From positions 265,001 through 329,000 of the forward strand of contig JAOTOL010001549.1 of assembly GCA_034440575.1 (NCBI GenBank): a DNA stretch of 64,000 nucleotides, given 5' to 3'. The translations under genes were made by a program, and so were the position numbers. Positions 22,208 to 34,162 of the stretch are shown piece after piece (the stretch's first letter is position 1; the number at the start of each line of letters is the position of its first letter). The DNA comes from Imbricaverruca yamaguchii (taxonomy: Eukaryota; Arthropoda; Thecostraca; Neoverrucidae). The notes beneath the pieces were generated by a model. That model did no database searches. It was not told where the DNA came from and was given only the letters and a program-made list of their open reading frames with translations.

Positions 22208-24982
22208 TTAACACGCGCACGTCCGGGGGGGGGGGGGGACAGATATCTGCCCCCTGCGGTTTTTCTTAATTTGCCGCCATACTAATTGGGTTAGCAAGGC
22301 CAAACCTCGCGTAGCTGTTCATTAGTCTTTTCCGCATATCCTCATATTTTAACTTTACCCTGGATCATCTCAAGTCAGGCGACCATGAAGTGACCAAACA
22401 TTCCTCGGAGTTCTAGGTGACATCACTTCCACAATAATTTGGCGATTGATTTAAAACTTATAACAGGTCATGATCTCATCATGGACTATCACATGCATCA
22501 GTTTGTTTTCGTAGCATTGACCTGAGGTCAGGTCGGGGCCATGGGTTCCCCAATTGTAGGCCTATGGTAAAATATACAAATGTTTCCTGGTTACATAAGT
22601 GCTCTCGGAATGACCTCACAACAGTTATGGCATGTAGTTGGAATCTATTCACAATGTTACCGCTGACATTTTTGCTCAGTGACATCATCAACGTCATCTG
22701 AGGTCACCTGAGATCACATCACTAGTACATTTCTGCGCATTATATCGCACTGCATGGAGCCAGAAGGCTGAAATTACCGTCATTGTGCTCGTATCGCCAA
22801 GACGTTGTGTCGATTGACACATCACATGACCTCCCTAGGCTATTTCATGACCATGACCTGAGGTCATAACTTCGGAGTAAAAAGTATTCCTGCTTGGTTG
22901 CGTAGTTAGCCTCCGTTGTCCTCTGTAGATCTCATGCGCTTTGAGGTCGTTCATGAATATACGATCAATAATTTACTCTATGACCTCTGCAAGGTCATCT
23001 TAGGTCAGCGCGCATAATTGCGAACTATTTCTCACAGCATTGGACTAGAGCGATCAAACCAACGACACTCGGTTTGTCCCCTCAATGCGCCAAAATTATG
23101 TGTCGAATGATCCCAGATCACTTAGCACCCTCGATCTGAGGTCACATACCTAATATTTGACCTGGTCAGGTCAGGTCAAGTAAAATGTGGCAAATTGTCC
23201 AACACCTTTGCATAGCAAGTTGGTTTTGTCTTGCATTGAAATTGTCAGGCTGGAATGCAATGACTGACTACATAATGAATGAAATACATATGTGCAAATA
23301 TTGCTACAGAGCTAGTTGGGTCCGATGTCACGAGATCGGACAGATTTCCAGCGCGTTGCCAGCATGGGAAGCGCTCGTACTTCGTTGGTGGGCGCCACAC
23401 AATAATCAGGGCCACACGATAGCTTTACGGCTTTATTTGTGGTGTCGCGTTTGAAATCGCCACCGCGTCGCGCCGCCGCCGCGGAGATTGGTACAAAGGA
23501 AATGTGATCGGAGCGTGCGAACAAAAGGGTTCTGAGCGTGTAATCTGCAGCTCAATAACACACAGAGTGACGAGTTATCAACGAACCCTGGAGTGTTGTT
23601 CTATATGAGCATTGAACATATATATATCGTTTGTTGTAATGTAATGCGTCGTTCCCGTACCTATCCACTACAATCATAGGCGCACCGGAGGGGGGGGGGG
23701 GCATAAGACCAAAGTGCCCTTTTGGCCAAAAGTGTCCTTTTGACCGAAAAGTGCCCTTTTGGCCGGAATGTCCCAAATTCAGCCAAAAAATCACCTGCAT
23801 TATGTGCCCCGCCTGTGCCAAAGGTGCCCTTGGGGCCCAAAACTGCCCTTTTGACCAATTTTTTTTTGTCACGCAACCCCACCCCCCGGTCGACAAACCG
23901 GGCCCTGTCAACAAAGTGCCCTCTTCGCCAGAATGTCCCAAATTTAGCCTAAAAATCACCAGCCTTATGTGCCCCGCCTGTGCCAAAGGTGCCCTTTGAG
24001 CCCAAAACTGCCCTTTTGGCCAAAAATCTTTCACGCCCACCCCCTCCCCGGTCCACAAACCTTCCAGTGTGCCCCGGGCCGCAAAGTGCCCTTTTGGGGC
24101 CGCCCAAGTGCCCTTTTCGGTCCGGGTCCCCCATGGAAAAATCCTTGGTGCGTGCCTGACTACAATAAAGACCCGATCTTGAATATCGTGCCTTTCTATC
24201 ATGTCTTTTGCGAATCGTCTCGGAATATTCGGAAATATATCAGTGCTGGACGCGGCGCATATATCACAAACATTTGTGCGACCATTTTCAATCACTCAGC
24301 CGTGTATTATCCCGCAGTAAACTATATAGCGAACATCAATGTGGTATAAAACCAAATGTTATGCAAAATTATAACAACAGCGAAATCCTCTCTTTAAGCC
24401 GCTTTTAATTATATGCGACATGACCTAATCAGGCCAGAAAACGGTCATGACCTCGGGTCAACCGAGGTCATGGTAAAATATTGGCATATATATTAAATGT
24501 CATCGGAAGCGTCTTCGTCACATAAAGCAAAATCAGCTTCCCATCGCCATGCTGTCAAAAAGCTTGTACCGGAAACGTTTGTACCGGAAGATACATTTGA
24601 CCCAAGTTCGGCGACCTCTGGTGACCTATCTGTCGACCTGACCTTAAATAACACAGTATACTGTCGATAGCGCATTTCAAGGACTGTCCAATAGCATTCC
24701 CCGTTTGTTTCTATCTGTTACAGGTCCTGAGATATATGCCAATATCTGAGGGTCCCACCCGCTCTGGTCGAATTTGACCTACGATGACCGAGTGACCTAA
24801 ATATTAACCTGAACGTAGAAATGACAGAAGTACTTTCGATCGAGCTTGTCACCAGATATCCAGCTCCATTTTACGTTTGTCGCTACGTAACATAGTTGTG
24901 GAGATCTTAGGGGGGGGGTCAGGCATTTGCCTCCCTCCGGACCGGCGAAGTTTGCACGGACCGCCGGACGTGCGCATGTTAA
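22208..24982 (+). mobile_element. Element B: TTAA-flanked element, long form with insertion
   Basis: TTAA (22208-22211) then CACGCGCACGTCCGG and a G-run. The right end is the inverse, CCGGACGTGCGCATG then TTAA (24979-24982). Both flanks are exact TTAA, the best-preserved pair in the window. The outer parts (22208 to about 22870 and about 24630 to 24982) align with elements A and C. The central 1.75 kb is absent from A and C and is also partly AGGTCA-rich, so A and C may descend from an internally deleted form. No transposase frame is seen. Confidence 0.8.
23665..24140. repeat. degenerate GTGCCCTTTTGGCC repeat block inside element B
   Basis: After a G-run (23691-23702), GTGCCCTTTTGGCC-type motifs recur. 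A unit of about 165 bp starting GAATGTCCCAAATT (23766 and 23931) is duplicated. The long minus-strand frame here (about 247 codons) reflects repetition of Gly-, Lys- and Phe-rich translations and is not a supported gene. The block may be a separate nested element. Confidence 0.6.
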
Positions 24983-25483
24983 ACTAGATAATGATAACAT
25001 TAAAAAATTTCAGCTAGAGTAAGCACCGTTTGTAGCAATACTTTCATGATAAAGAAGACGCGCTCATAAATTTGCGGGAAGTGCCATCTGTTGACAATCT
25101 TGTATGCGCCAGACTGATAATGCCAAGTAAATCCTATGCAAACGTACTGGTATCCCTGCGTTGCGCACATAATACCGATTCCCTAGGCTCATTGTCCACA
25201 GCGAGCCCATATCCATTCCATCATCCCCAGAGAATAATCCCAAATTGGATGCTCCATTTTGTCACCGTCAGCCCGTCGTCGGAAGCAGTTCGGTAGTGCG
25301 CACCTCACTCGTCTCTGTCGGGCCGGGCAGGAAATCCGATTCCGTCGGCCGACAGCCAGACACGCTGGCTTTTCCGACTCGCCCGCATGCCGAGTTGAGC
25401 AGCCACGAAGGTGTGGAGACACTGTTGACGTGAGCGCACCAGCGCGGTGACGTCTCAATATGGAGGACTGGTCAGCCGGTCAC
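24983..25483. other. intergenic, no gene seen
   Basis: GC content rises toward the 21-bp array. The short overlapping frames are not supported. Confidence 0.45.
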
Positions 25484-26205
25484 CCACAACGCCGGTCAGC
25501 CGGCCAGCCGGTCAGCCACGCTGGTCAGCCGGGCAGTCACGCTGGTCAGCCGGGCAGTCACGCTGGTCAGCCGGTCAGCCACGCTGGTCAGCCGGGCAGT
25601 CACGCTGGTCAGCCGGGCAGCCACGCCGGTCAGCCGGTCAGCCACGCTGGTCAGCCGGGCAGTCACGCTGGTCAGCCGGGCAGTCACGCTGGTCAGCCGG
25701 GCAGTCACGCTGGTCAGCCGGGCAGTCACGCTGGTCAGCCAGCACGCTGGTCAGCCGGGCAGCCACGCTGGTCAGCCGGGCAGTCACGCTGGTCAGCCGG
25801 GCAGTCACGCTGGTCAGCCGGTCAGCCACGCTGGTCAGCCGGGCAGCCACGCTGGTCAGCCGGGCAGTCACGCTGGTCAGCCGGTCAGCCACGCTGGTCA
25901 GCCGGTCAGCCACGCTGGTCAGCCGGGCAGTCACGCTGGTCAGCCGGTCAGCCACGCTGGTCAGCCGGGCAGTCACGCTGGTCAGCCGGGCAGTCACGCT
26001 GGTCAGCCGGTCAGCCACGCTGGTCAGCCGGGCAGTCACGCTGGTCAGCCGGGCAGCCACGCTGGTTAGCCGGTCAGCCACGCTGGTCAGCCGGTCAGCC
26101 ACGCTGGTCAGCCGGGCAGTCACGCTGGTTAGCCGGTCAGCCACGCTGGTCAGCCGAGCAGTCACGCTGGTCAGCCGGTCAGTCACACTGGTCAGCCGCA
26201 TGTCT
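25484..26205. repeat. 21-bp minisatellite, two main unit types
   Basis: About 33 units of CAGCCGGNCAGNCACGCTGG followed by T, differing mainly as GGGCAGTCAC, GGTCAGCCAC or GGGCAGCCAC. Because 21 is a multiple of 3 and the unit lacks stops in most frames, frames of 190-380 codons are open on both strands (heptad translations such as WSAGQSR and TSVTARL). I regard these as by-products of the array. Confidence 0.97.
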
Positions 26206-26597
26206 GCGGAGCGATCTGGCCGGACAGAGGCGTTCGATCTAAACGCGGTGTGCTCTCATTCGATGTCGGTGACAACGCTCGGGTCAGACCAGGTCAGGGT
26301 CGCACAACGCCAACCCGTCTATAAACGGGCGGTCGGTAATGCGGCCGCTCGAGGTTTACCTCTCCCCGGAGGACTGGGCCTGGCCCCATTTGCCATCGTC
26401 GTTTGCATTTCAACGGCGACGTTGACAAAGAGACGGCGGAATGGGCCGTCGTGTTTGGGTCCGCCGGCGACACCGTACCTGGGCCGCGTCACCATCTGTA
26501 CCTGGGCGCTGGCTGGCGTTCATTCACCGGCTGCCTGTTTGTCGCGCGGCGACCATATGTTTGGCCGTTTGGCTGCAGTTGGGGTAGAAGGAAGTGA
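26206..26597. other. spacer between two arrays, GC-rich
   Basis: No domain is recognised in any frame. The long plus frame that enters from the 21-bp array ends here. Confidence 0.4.
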
Positions 26598-27112
26598 CTA
26601 ACACCAGCTGCTGGTGGACGGAAGAAAGTAACACCGGCTGCTGGTGGATGGAAATGACTGAGTAACACCGGCTGCTGGTGGACGGAAGAAAGCAACACCG
26701 GCTGCTGGTGGACGGAAGTGACTGAGTAACACCGGCTGCTGGTGGACGGAAGTGACTGCGTAACACCAGCTGCTGGTGGACGGAAGAAAGTAACACCGGT
26801 TGCTGGTGGACGGAAGTGACTGAGTAACACCGGCTGCTGGTGGACGGAAGAAAGTAACACCAGCTGCTGGTGGACGGAAGAAAGCAACACCGGCTGCTGG
26901 TGGATGGAAATGACTGAGTAACACCGGCTGCTGGTGGACGGAAGAAAGCAACACCGGCTGCTGGTGGACGGAGGTGACTGAGTAACACCGGCTGCTGGTG
27001 GACGGAAATGACTGAGTAACACCGGCTGCTGGTGGACGGAAGAGTGTAACACGGGCTGCTGGTGAACGGAAGTGACTGAGTAACACCGGCTGCTGGTGGA
27101 CGGAAGTGACGC
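26598..27112. repeat. 30/34-bp alternating minisatellite
   Basis: Units share TAACACCGGCTGCTGGTGGA then CGGAAG, followed by either AAAG (30 bp) or TGACTGAG (34 bp). The two lengths mix along the array. Minus-strand Pro/Ser/Val-rich frames are by-products. Confidence 0.97.
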
Positions 27113-28234
27113 ACTAATGCCGGTTGGCGGCTGGCTGACCGCCAGGCTGGTGGTCCGCGAGACAGCTCCACGTGGACGCGCGCCACCATGTGCTGCCACT
27201 GTCGACGCGTAATGACGGCCGCAGCCGGCCGATATTGACGTGAAAGCTCAGGTGTCATCTGCAATTGGCCGCCGTCCAACCACCGAGCGGCACCGGCCAA
27301 TATTACGGAGCGGGCCGCAACGCACCGCCGCAAAACAACGCACACCAGCTAAATGTTGCACCGCAGGCTCGATAGCACCACGCTCGATGGACTACACAAA
27401 TATGTGGCGGCGAGCGTGGATGAAGCAGAAATTGGAGCACGCCCCGACGCTGGTGACTGGCTAACTTTCTGATTTCGCCCGTTTCTTGTAAACACATTTT
27501 AATGCTGAACATTTGATGACAAAATGTAGTAGCTGCAGAGTCTGGTTGGAATTTGATTCGAATCTGGTTGGAACCACGAGCAAAAGTATCTATCTCTTTA
27601 TCTGATGAAGAAAGGAAGGCGATAAAATGGAGACGAAACAATAATCAAACGTGAAAAGGTGGTACGGTTAAGAAGTAGTGAGCATAGACAGGGAAAATTA
27701 ACAGGAATATCACAGGGTGGTGTCTATGGCGCTCCCGTTCTACGTTGCCGAGTTAGCGCGGCACAGTCAGGTCTGTTCGGACCAGCATGTGATTACGGCA
27801 CCCATCCAATGTTTATATAACACCGGCGATGGCGAGCTGACCTCGGCCGCGCTGCGATGCCAGGCAAAGAATGCTGCGCTTGTGATCTTTTTACGGAATG
27901 CGAGGCCAGATTTGATGAATAATGACTACAAGCAGCGGTTCTCTTCCTGCTCTCACTCGTCCTTTCGCTTATGGAATCCATCCCAACTCCATTCTCGCTG
28001 AAATACGGCCTAGACCAAAATATGTCTCTTAATATGCTATCATCTTTCGCTGCCAGCGTACCCCTCCCCAGAAAGCTTTCCACCTACCCCTTGTAGGTGA
28101 CAATGGAGATGTGATGGCCTAAACTAGAGGTCTGATTACACTCCCCAGGACGTGAGTTGTCCTAATGACAGTTACCTACTGATTATTCCACTTGTTACAC
28201 CTGCTTAGAACCCCGCTGGGATGTTAGAACCGAT
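27113..28234. other. intergenic, no gene seen
   Basis: No recognisable feature. Short opposing frames only. Confidence 0.4.
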
Positions 28235-29235
28235 TACAGCCGCCACCTAGCGGGCCGCAGAACTATTGACGCGATCAGATCTGATGAGCCTCGCCACCTA
28301 GCGGACCGCTGGACTAGTGACGCGATCAGATCTGATGAGCCTCGCCACCTAGCGGGCCGCCGAACTAGTGACGTGATCAGATCTGATGAGCCCCATCACC
28401 TAGCGGGCCGCCGAACTAGTGACGCGATCAGATCTGATGAGCCCCATCACCTAGCGGGCCGCTGGACTAGTGACGCGAGCAGATCCGATGAGCCCCATCA
28501 CCTAGCTGGCCGCCGAACTAGTGACGCGATCAGATCTGACGAGCCCCATCACCTAGCTGGCCGCCGAACTAGTGACGCGAGCAGATCTGACGAGCCCCGT
28601 CACCTAGCGGGCCGCTGGACTAGTGACACGATCAGATCTGATGAGCCCCATCACCTAGCGGGCCGCAGAACTATTGACGCGATCAGATCTGATGAGCCTC
28701 GCCACCTAGCGGACCGCTGGACTAGTGACGCGATCAGATCTGATGAGCCTCGCCACCTAGCGGGCCGCCGAACTAGTGACGTGAGCAGATCTGATGAGCC
28801 CCATCACCTAGCGGGCCGCTGGACTAGTGACGCGATCAGATCTGACGAGCCCCGTCACCTAGCGGGCCGCCGGACTAGTGACGCGATCAGATCTGATGAG
28901 CCCCATCACCTAGCGGGCCGCTGGACTAGTGACGCGATCAGATCTGACGAGCCCCGTCACCTAGCGGGCCGCCGGACTAGTGACGTGAGCAGATCTGATG
29001 AGCCCCATCACCTAGCGGGCCGCCGGACTAGTGACGTGATCAGATCTGATGAGCCCCATCACCTAGCGGGCCGCCGGACTAGTGACGCGATCAGATCTGA
29101 CGAGCCCCGTCACCTAGCGGGCCGCTGGACTAGTGACACGATCAGATCTGATGAGCCCCATCACCTAGCGGGCCGCCGAACTAGTGACGCGAGCAGATCT
29201 GATGAGCCCCATCACCTAGCGGGCCACCGGAATGG
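28235..29235 (+). repeat. 51-bp minisatellite with a palindrome in each unit
   Basis: About 20 units, each with ATCAGATCTGAT (a 12-bp palindrome in the best units) and ACTAGTGACGC. The period equals 17 codons, so a plus-strand frame of about 370 codons runs from about 28170 to 29296, repeating IRSDEPHHLAGRRTSDA. It has no recognised domain, and its first Met (28373) is inside the array. Substitutions hit all codon positions. A secreted or structural repeat protein cannot be ruled out but is not favoured. Confidence 0.95.
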
Positions 29236-29288
29236 CGCGGATCCCAGGTGGTTCTCACTAGCACTACATGTCATGCTAGCACTATATA

Positions 29289-29330
29289 CAAGCTAGAATG
29301 AGGGCATTACAATGCTCTCATTCTAGCTTG
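29289..29330. repeat. hairpin, 19-bp arms, one mismatch
   Basis: CAAGCTAGAATGAGGGCAT (29289-29307), loop TACA, then its inverse with a single G:T-type mismatch (29312-29330). It lies just after the 51-bp array. Confidence 0.85.
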
Positions 29331-32170
29331 AACCTGTTTGAAACAGAACAGTGATAACAGCGATCAGAGTGCTACCAGTTTGATACAACAGCCTGTTGGG
29401 GGCCGTGCTGGTCTGTGCGACTTCGCTGTTCCGCCGTTAATAACTTGTGTTGGAATACGTGTGTAAATTTATGCGGCGTGTCAGATCAATACAAGTGACG
29501 AAATAAGCGTTTCAGAATGTTGACGTTTGACCGGTGTTGAAACAAGCCATCAGTGGCCTAAGGACACGCGCCAAAAGGTACGTCATTACAGGCTGTGGAA
29601 AGTTAGTAACTAACGGCTTCAAGAACATGTACGAACTTAACAGAAACGCAACAGTTGCTTTGCAGAACAAAACAAAGCAAACTCCGCTGCCACGCCAGTC
29701 CCCAGCGACGAGCCGCGAATGTGAAATGTTTCCTCTTTAGCTGAAAAGCAGAACAAATCGGCCAGATGTGGCCCTCAACTGCCACCGCAGTGAGTAGACA
29801 GGAAGATACCAACCCACTCCGAAGATAGTCGGACAGGCGTAAAGCTGACGAGGTAAGTGTCTCTCAAATCGCGTGGATTCCCATACGCTCCGATAAAATC
29901 ATACACAAGTTGACACACTTATCACGCTCGATATATTGCAGCCTCACTATGCATTTTGGATCACCTATGAGTTCATGCGACATCAATGTATAGAGTGTGG
30001 GCAAGGGAGGAGCGAGTGTGCGCAGTGGCGCAGCCACGATTTCCCTAAGGTGGGCGGATGGGAAAAAATGCAATGAAACGAAACAAATATTCAGCTTCGA
30101 AGATTTAGTGAAAATGTCATAATTTATGGTTTCAGCAAGAACATTGTTCGGTACAAAGGGGCAGGCCCCCTTAACTGCGCCCCTTAGTGTGAGCGTGGGC
30201 GCCAGTTATTAAAAGTCCAAGGTGAGGAACGCGGATAAATCAATGACGAGCTAGTCCTGCCGAGTCCAGGTAGTCTGCTTCCGACCAGTTGAGTCTTCTT
30301 CGCGGATAAGCCATAGTGCGGTAAGCTTGCGAGTGCTTTGGTCTCATAATACCAACAGCGGGATTCCGAATCGCACACGAAGTCCAGGTGAAGGCTGGCA
30401 GGAGTTCAGCAAGTCCCACAGGTGCAACAGAGCCGGAATACGATTGGAAATAACGATTGTGTACACCATAGCAGCTCGTCGTACCGCCAGTAGTCACGTC
30501 TTGTTCGCTTGTCATCTATGTCCTTGAACTGCTCTTTGCTGAGCAGCAAGAGGCAAAACGAAATGCTGAAGGAGGTAAAATAACGGTTCAGAAAAGAAGA
30601 AAATTGAGGGTGTATATTAATGATGCTTGGAAACATAAATCAATGATTCTAATCATTGGTGTGTAGTCTATGGCTATATTTATGGCTAAGAAATGATTGT
30701 TTTTATGCGCGGATCATTTCTAGAGAGAGATAAAGTGCTCTAACTCCATGCATACCCACTATTCATTCCACAGTAATCAGCTCGTGTCAAGGTAGCTTAG
30801 GTTCCCAACAATATTTCTGGAATGTGGAATTGAGTGTTCATTGGATTGCTGTCAAATACAAAATGGAGGTACTGACAAAGATATATGTTGCATCCCTCCT
30901 TCCATATATAACGCAATACTATAAGAAAATATTGCATGTGCCATTCTCCCGCAACATAAGAAATCGCATGCAGCGTAAATTCAAGACGCAACGATAACCT
31001 AAGTAGAGTGTAGAATTCCACCAAAATATTATAGTTTGACGACATTCCTAATCTGTAGCAGGAAAGGAATTGCATTGCAAAGGAAACCAGATAGCGACCA
31101 GAGGGATTCTTAGGATTACAAGAGACCATCCGTAATCTCTCTTTTGAATGTCCGAATAACACTGTCTGTGACCACTAGTAGATGGGGCAAACGCAAATCG
31201 TGCCACATGCAGACGTAAAGGTCGGCATGCGTGTTCACTAGTTCCTTGTTTTCTCATAAAATGCGAAACTAGTTATTGTAGATTTTGAGGCGCTTCCTGG
31301 CATGTAAAGTCGTGACGCTGGCGGACCGAATGTTCCACTAGCACAGCTTCCCAGTTTGTTGTGCTCACTTGGAGAATGCAAGCGTATTATACAATATGAA
31401 GCGTCATTCGTTTAGCTACAACTAAATGCGTGTATCTAGCTGCTGGTTTGTGCAATAACAGTCCGTACTGCTGGTATTCGCAAATTGGGAGAAACATCTC
31501 TTCTCTTCTCTAATATACTATTTGAGTACAAAAGTTTGTCTGTCTGTCGTCTTTTGTTCTTTGGTCGATTGACATTGTGTGTAAGTCAAACTATCGGCCG
31601 CATGTGCTTGATATTTCCACAGCCCACAAACAATCGATGTATGATGTTCTGCGCCGAGCTTCATTGTCGTGGGATGTATGCCGAGCGCGTGGCACGTGCT
31701 GAAATATTGTACGACCCCCTATTGGCTTTACATGGGATTCGTGAAATTCCAGACACCGAGAGAGACCGGAGCATTTTGCTGCCTGGCACGGCTCACAGCA
31801 AAGGTAACGAAATATGGCTGATATCACGTAAAACACCCAAATGTTGGCTATCCACTGGATACAATTTCGTTACACTCGGATCAATATGCTGTGCGTGAGG
31901 GTTATGGGGGTGCTGATAGTACGGATCATCGGCCGCCCATAGGAATAGCATAATAGCATGTACAACTGGGATTTCTTTTTCAATTTTAGCGCTCCCGACA
32001 AACCCGACTCACAAAGCCATATATCGCCAACTAACGGATCGATTGACACCAAACCATCACCATAGTGTTGCTACGACAATTGCAAATATCGCAACACCAT
32101 TTTCGCGTCACGCGCTACGCGCACGCGAGGTGGGGGGGGGGAAGCAGAAGTTACATTTTTCAACGCTCAA
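29331..32170. other. AT-rich intergenic, no supported gene
   Basis: Nothing recognisable. The longest frames (30797-31162 minus, 31485-31898 plus) lack domains and codon bias. Confidence 0.4.
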
Positions 32171-32216
32171 CGTTTCCGGGAACCAGAATCACGATTGATT
32201 CTGGTTCCCGGAAACG
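32171..32216. repeat. perfect hairpin with 21-bp arms and CGAT loop
   Basis: The left arm begins CGTTTCCGGGAACC (32171-32191). The loop is CGAT (32192-32195). The right arm (32196-32216) is its exact reverse complement. No mismatch, so it is recent or maintained. Confidence 0.95.
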
Positions 32217-34001
32217 GCTCAACTTGATGACTTTCCGTCCATTTCACACCATGGGCCGATGCACTGGTTACCCTTTTCATATTGACAATGGGTGGCTGCA
32301 ATGTGTGCGGGCGCAGTTATCGTTACACGTGCTGCACGCGCTTCGTTCGGTGAAAAAGACTTCGCTTTCTTTGTGATGCTCACGGTTCCTTCGGATTTTC
32401 TCCATTGAATATAGGTTGGTTGTAATCGTCGATGCCAGCAACCGTTAACAGACGACACTTACCGCCATAATTTTGCGCTGCAGCACGTGAACCGCTTTAC
32501 AACCGATTCCCACGATATTGCCTGTGCAATGAAAAATATAATGCAGCGCATGCTTTCCTGGCGATAACACTTCCGTAGGAGATATTTTTTTAAAGAAAAA
32601 TATTTATTCGAAGCAGGAAAACTGATTAACGTTGCGTTACAATTGGCATAGCAGCCGAACCATTAGACCGACTCACATGAAACCAACATCAAATTGTTCG
32701 CTTAATGCAGCTGAGCAAGTACCGAAGACGCTTGTCTCAGTCTATTTCAGGCGATAAGGGTGTTACCACAAAGCGGTACAACCGTCTAGCACATGCAGGA
32801 CAACCGGGTCCTGTGGTCCACCTCTATGAACTAGGCGTCCTGAGATAGTTCAGGCAAAATACTACCCGCCCATCGAACTTTGTGGCTATTGCCCGCCCCA
32901 CCACCAACTGGGATCCTTCTTACTCGGAACAGATGCGCGTGCGTCTGACGGTTACATGTGTGCATCAGATGCAGTTACGGACCCAAGGGGGGGGGGGGGC
33001 TGGATCTTCGACCGACTCGAACCGAATCAATCAGCTTTAATGGCGAAGAGGCTCTAATTATAGGTTAGTGCCGAACAACTCCACAGCCTTGCAAAGGATA
33101 GCATGGTGGCTCACCAGCATCTTGGTCAAACACCGAGGACGCGATGAAGAATACAGAATGGGTTGACGTCGAGCTGGAGATAAATATTTATGGAGAATAT
33201 ATGGAGTAGCGAGAGATGAATACAAAACCCTGAAACGGTGAAGAAGTGTAAGACTGCAGGACATTTGCCCCCAAGCGATTGAGAATAAGTAAGATTGGAA
33301 ACGTCTTCCGGCAGCTGCGTTCAATAAGTTTTCCCGAAGGAGACCACAAGAAAAATGATGGCTAGGGACAGTCCGTTTTATTTTGCAGTGAACAACAAGC
33401 GAAGGCAGGATGAAGAATGGTGCTTTAGGCAACAGTGCACCTCCTTATGTAGGCGCACGATTGTGCAGTTCGTGAAGTAGGCAGTAGGCATGTAGGCATA
33501 TACTGAGGCCGGGTCAGGAGGACAAAATGGACCGCTAAATAAGGAAGTCATGCGTGAGGCATACGTTCAATACCGGATGTCCCAGGGTACGTGACCAAAT
33601 GACTGGACCTCGGCAAACTCAAACGACCGGTGGCCTGCTCTCAACGCTACGCAGAAGCGGGTATCATCGTGCGGAGCGGCACTGGCCGACAGCGTAGCAT
33701 CCGGAATCGAATTTGTAAATGCTGCGCGAGCCGAGCTTGTCTCGGAAATAGCCAGCTACTCCGCAACGTGTAGCATTGCAGGCAGTAACAATGCTACCGT
33801 GAATAATGGCCGGGAAGTCAAGTGAGTGTTCTCCATTTGCCAGACAGCAAACAGTGGAACATCGCAGCCAGCAGACAATTGGCGCCATCTGGCATACCAT
33901 CCGCCTTTACCACCGCAGAAAACGTAAGCACTGATTGGAACAGCATTGCAACCGCTTGAAGAAAACATTGTTATTCTCGCTGGCGGTGAGTATTTTATTA
34001 G
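32217..34001. other. intergenic, no supported gene
   Basis: A 14-bp G-run lies at about 32986-32999 and another of about 10 G at 32132. No coding frame with domain evidence. The minus frame at 33058-33432 is unrecognised. Confidence 0.4.
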
Positions 34002-34162
34002 GCACGCCGGTACATGGTATGATTACCGGCACCGACGTCGACATCCTGCGGTCGCAGTCACAGGACCACATCGATCTGGCCGTATTGCTGTCGGACCGAC
34101 ACCTGTTACTGGATCGCTCTAGCAACGACCGTCCGTCTCACCAGAGCAGGCTGCGGAGATAA
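34002..34162 (+). CDS. possible terminal exon, GC-ended codons, unrecognised
   Basis: A T-rich tract ending TATTTTATTAG is followed by a frame running to TAA at 34160-34162. From its Met it encodes about 47 residues (MITGTDVDILRSQSQDHIDL, then a Leu/Asp-rich part, ending SRLRR). Most third positions are G or C, and composition shifts at the putative acceptor. The upstream in-frame hydrophobic stretch has no ATG, so a signal-peptide reading is not supported. Function unknown. The minus strand is also GC-rich here, so this remains weak. Confidence 0.25.

Noticed and set aside
23552..24295. 247-codon minus frame inside element B as a transposon protein
   Set aside because: The translation is repetitive Gly/Lys/Phe sequence from a duplicated GC-rich block, without transposase motifs.
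25447..26601. 384-codon plus frame and shorter frames across the 21-bp array
   Set aside because: The period is a multiple of 3 and the unit has no stop in several frames on both strands, so long frames are automatic; no domain or splice support.
33935..34162. Apparent signal peptide followed by a small secreted protein
   Set aside because: The apparent start is TTG, not ATG; the hydrophobic stretch has no Met, so only the part after the possible acceptor at about 34002 is retained as a weak exon.
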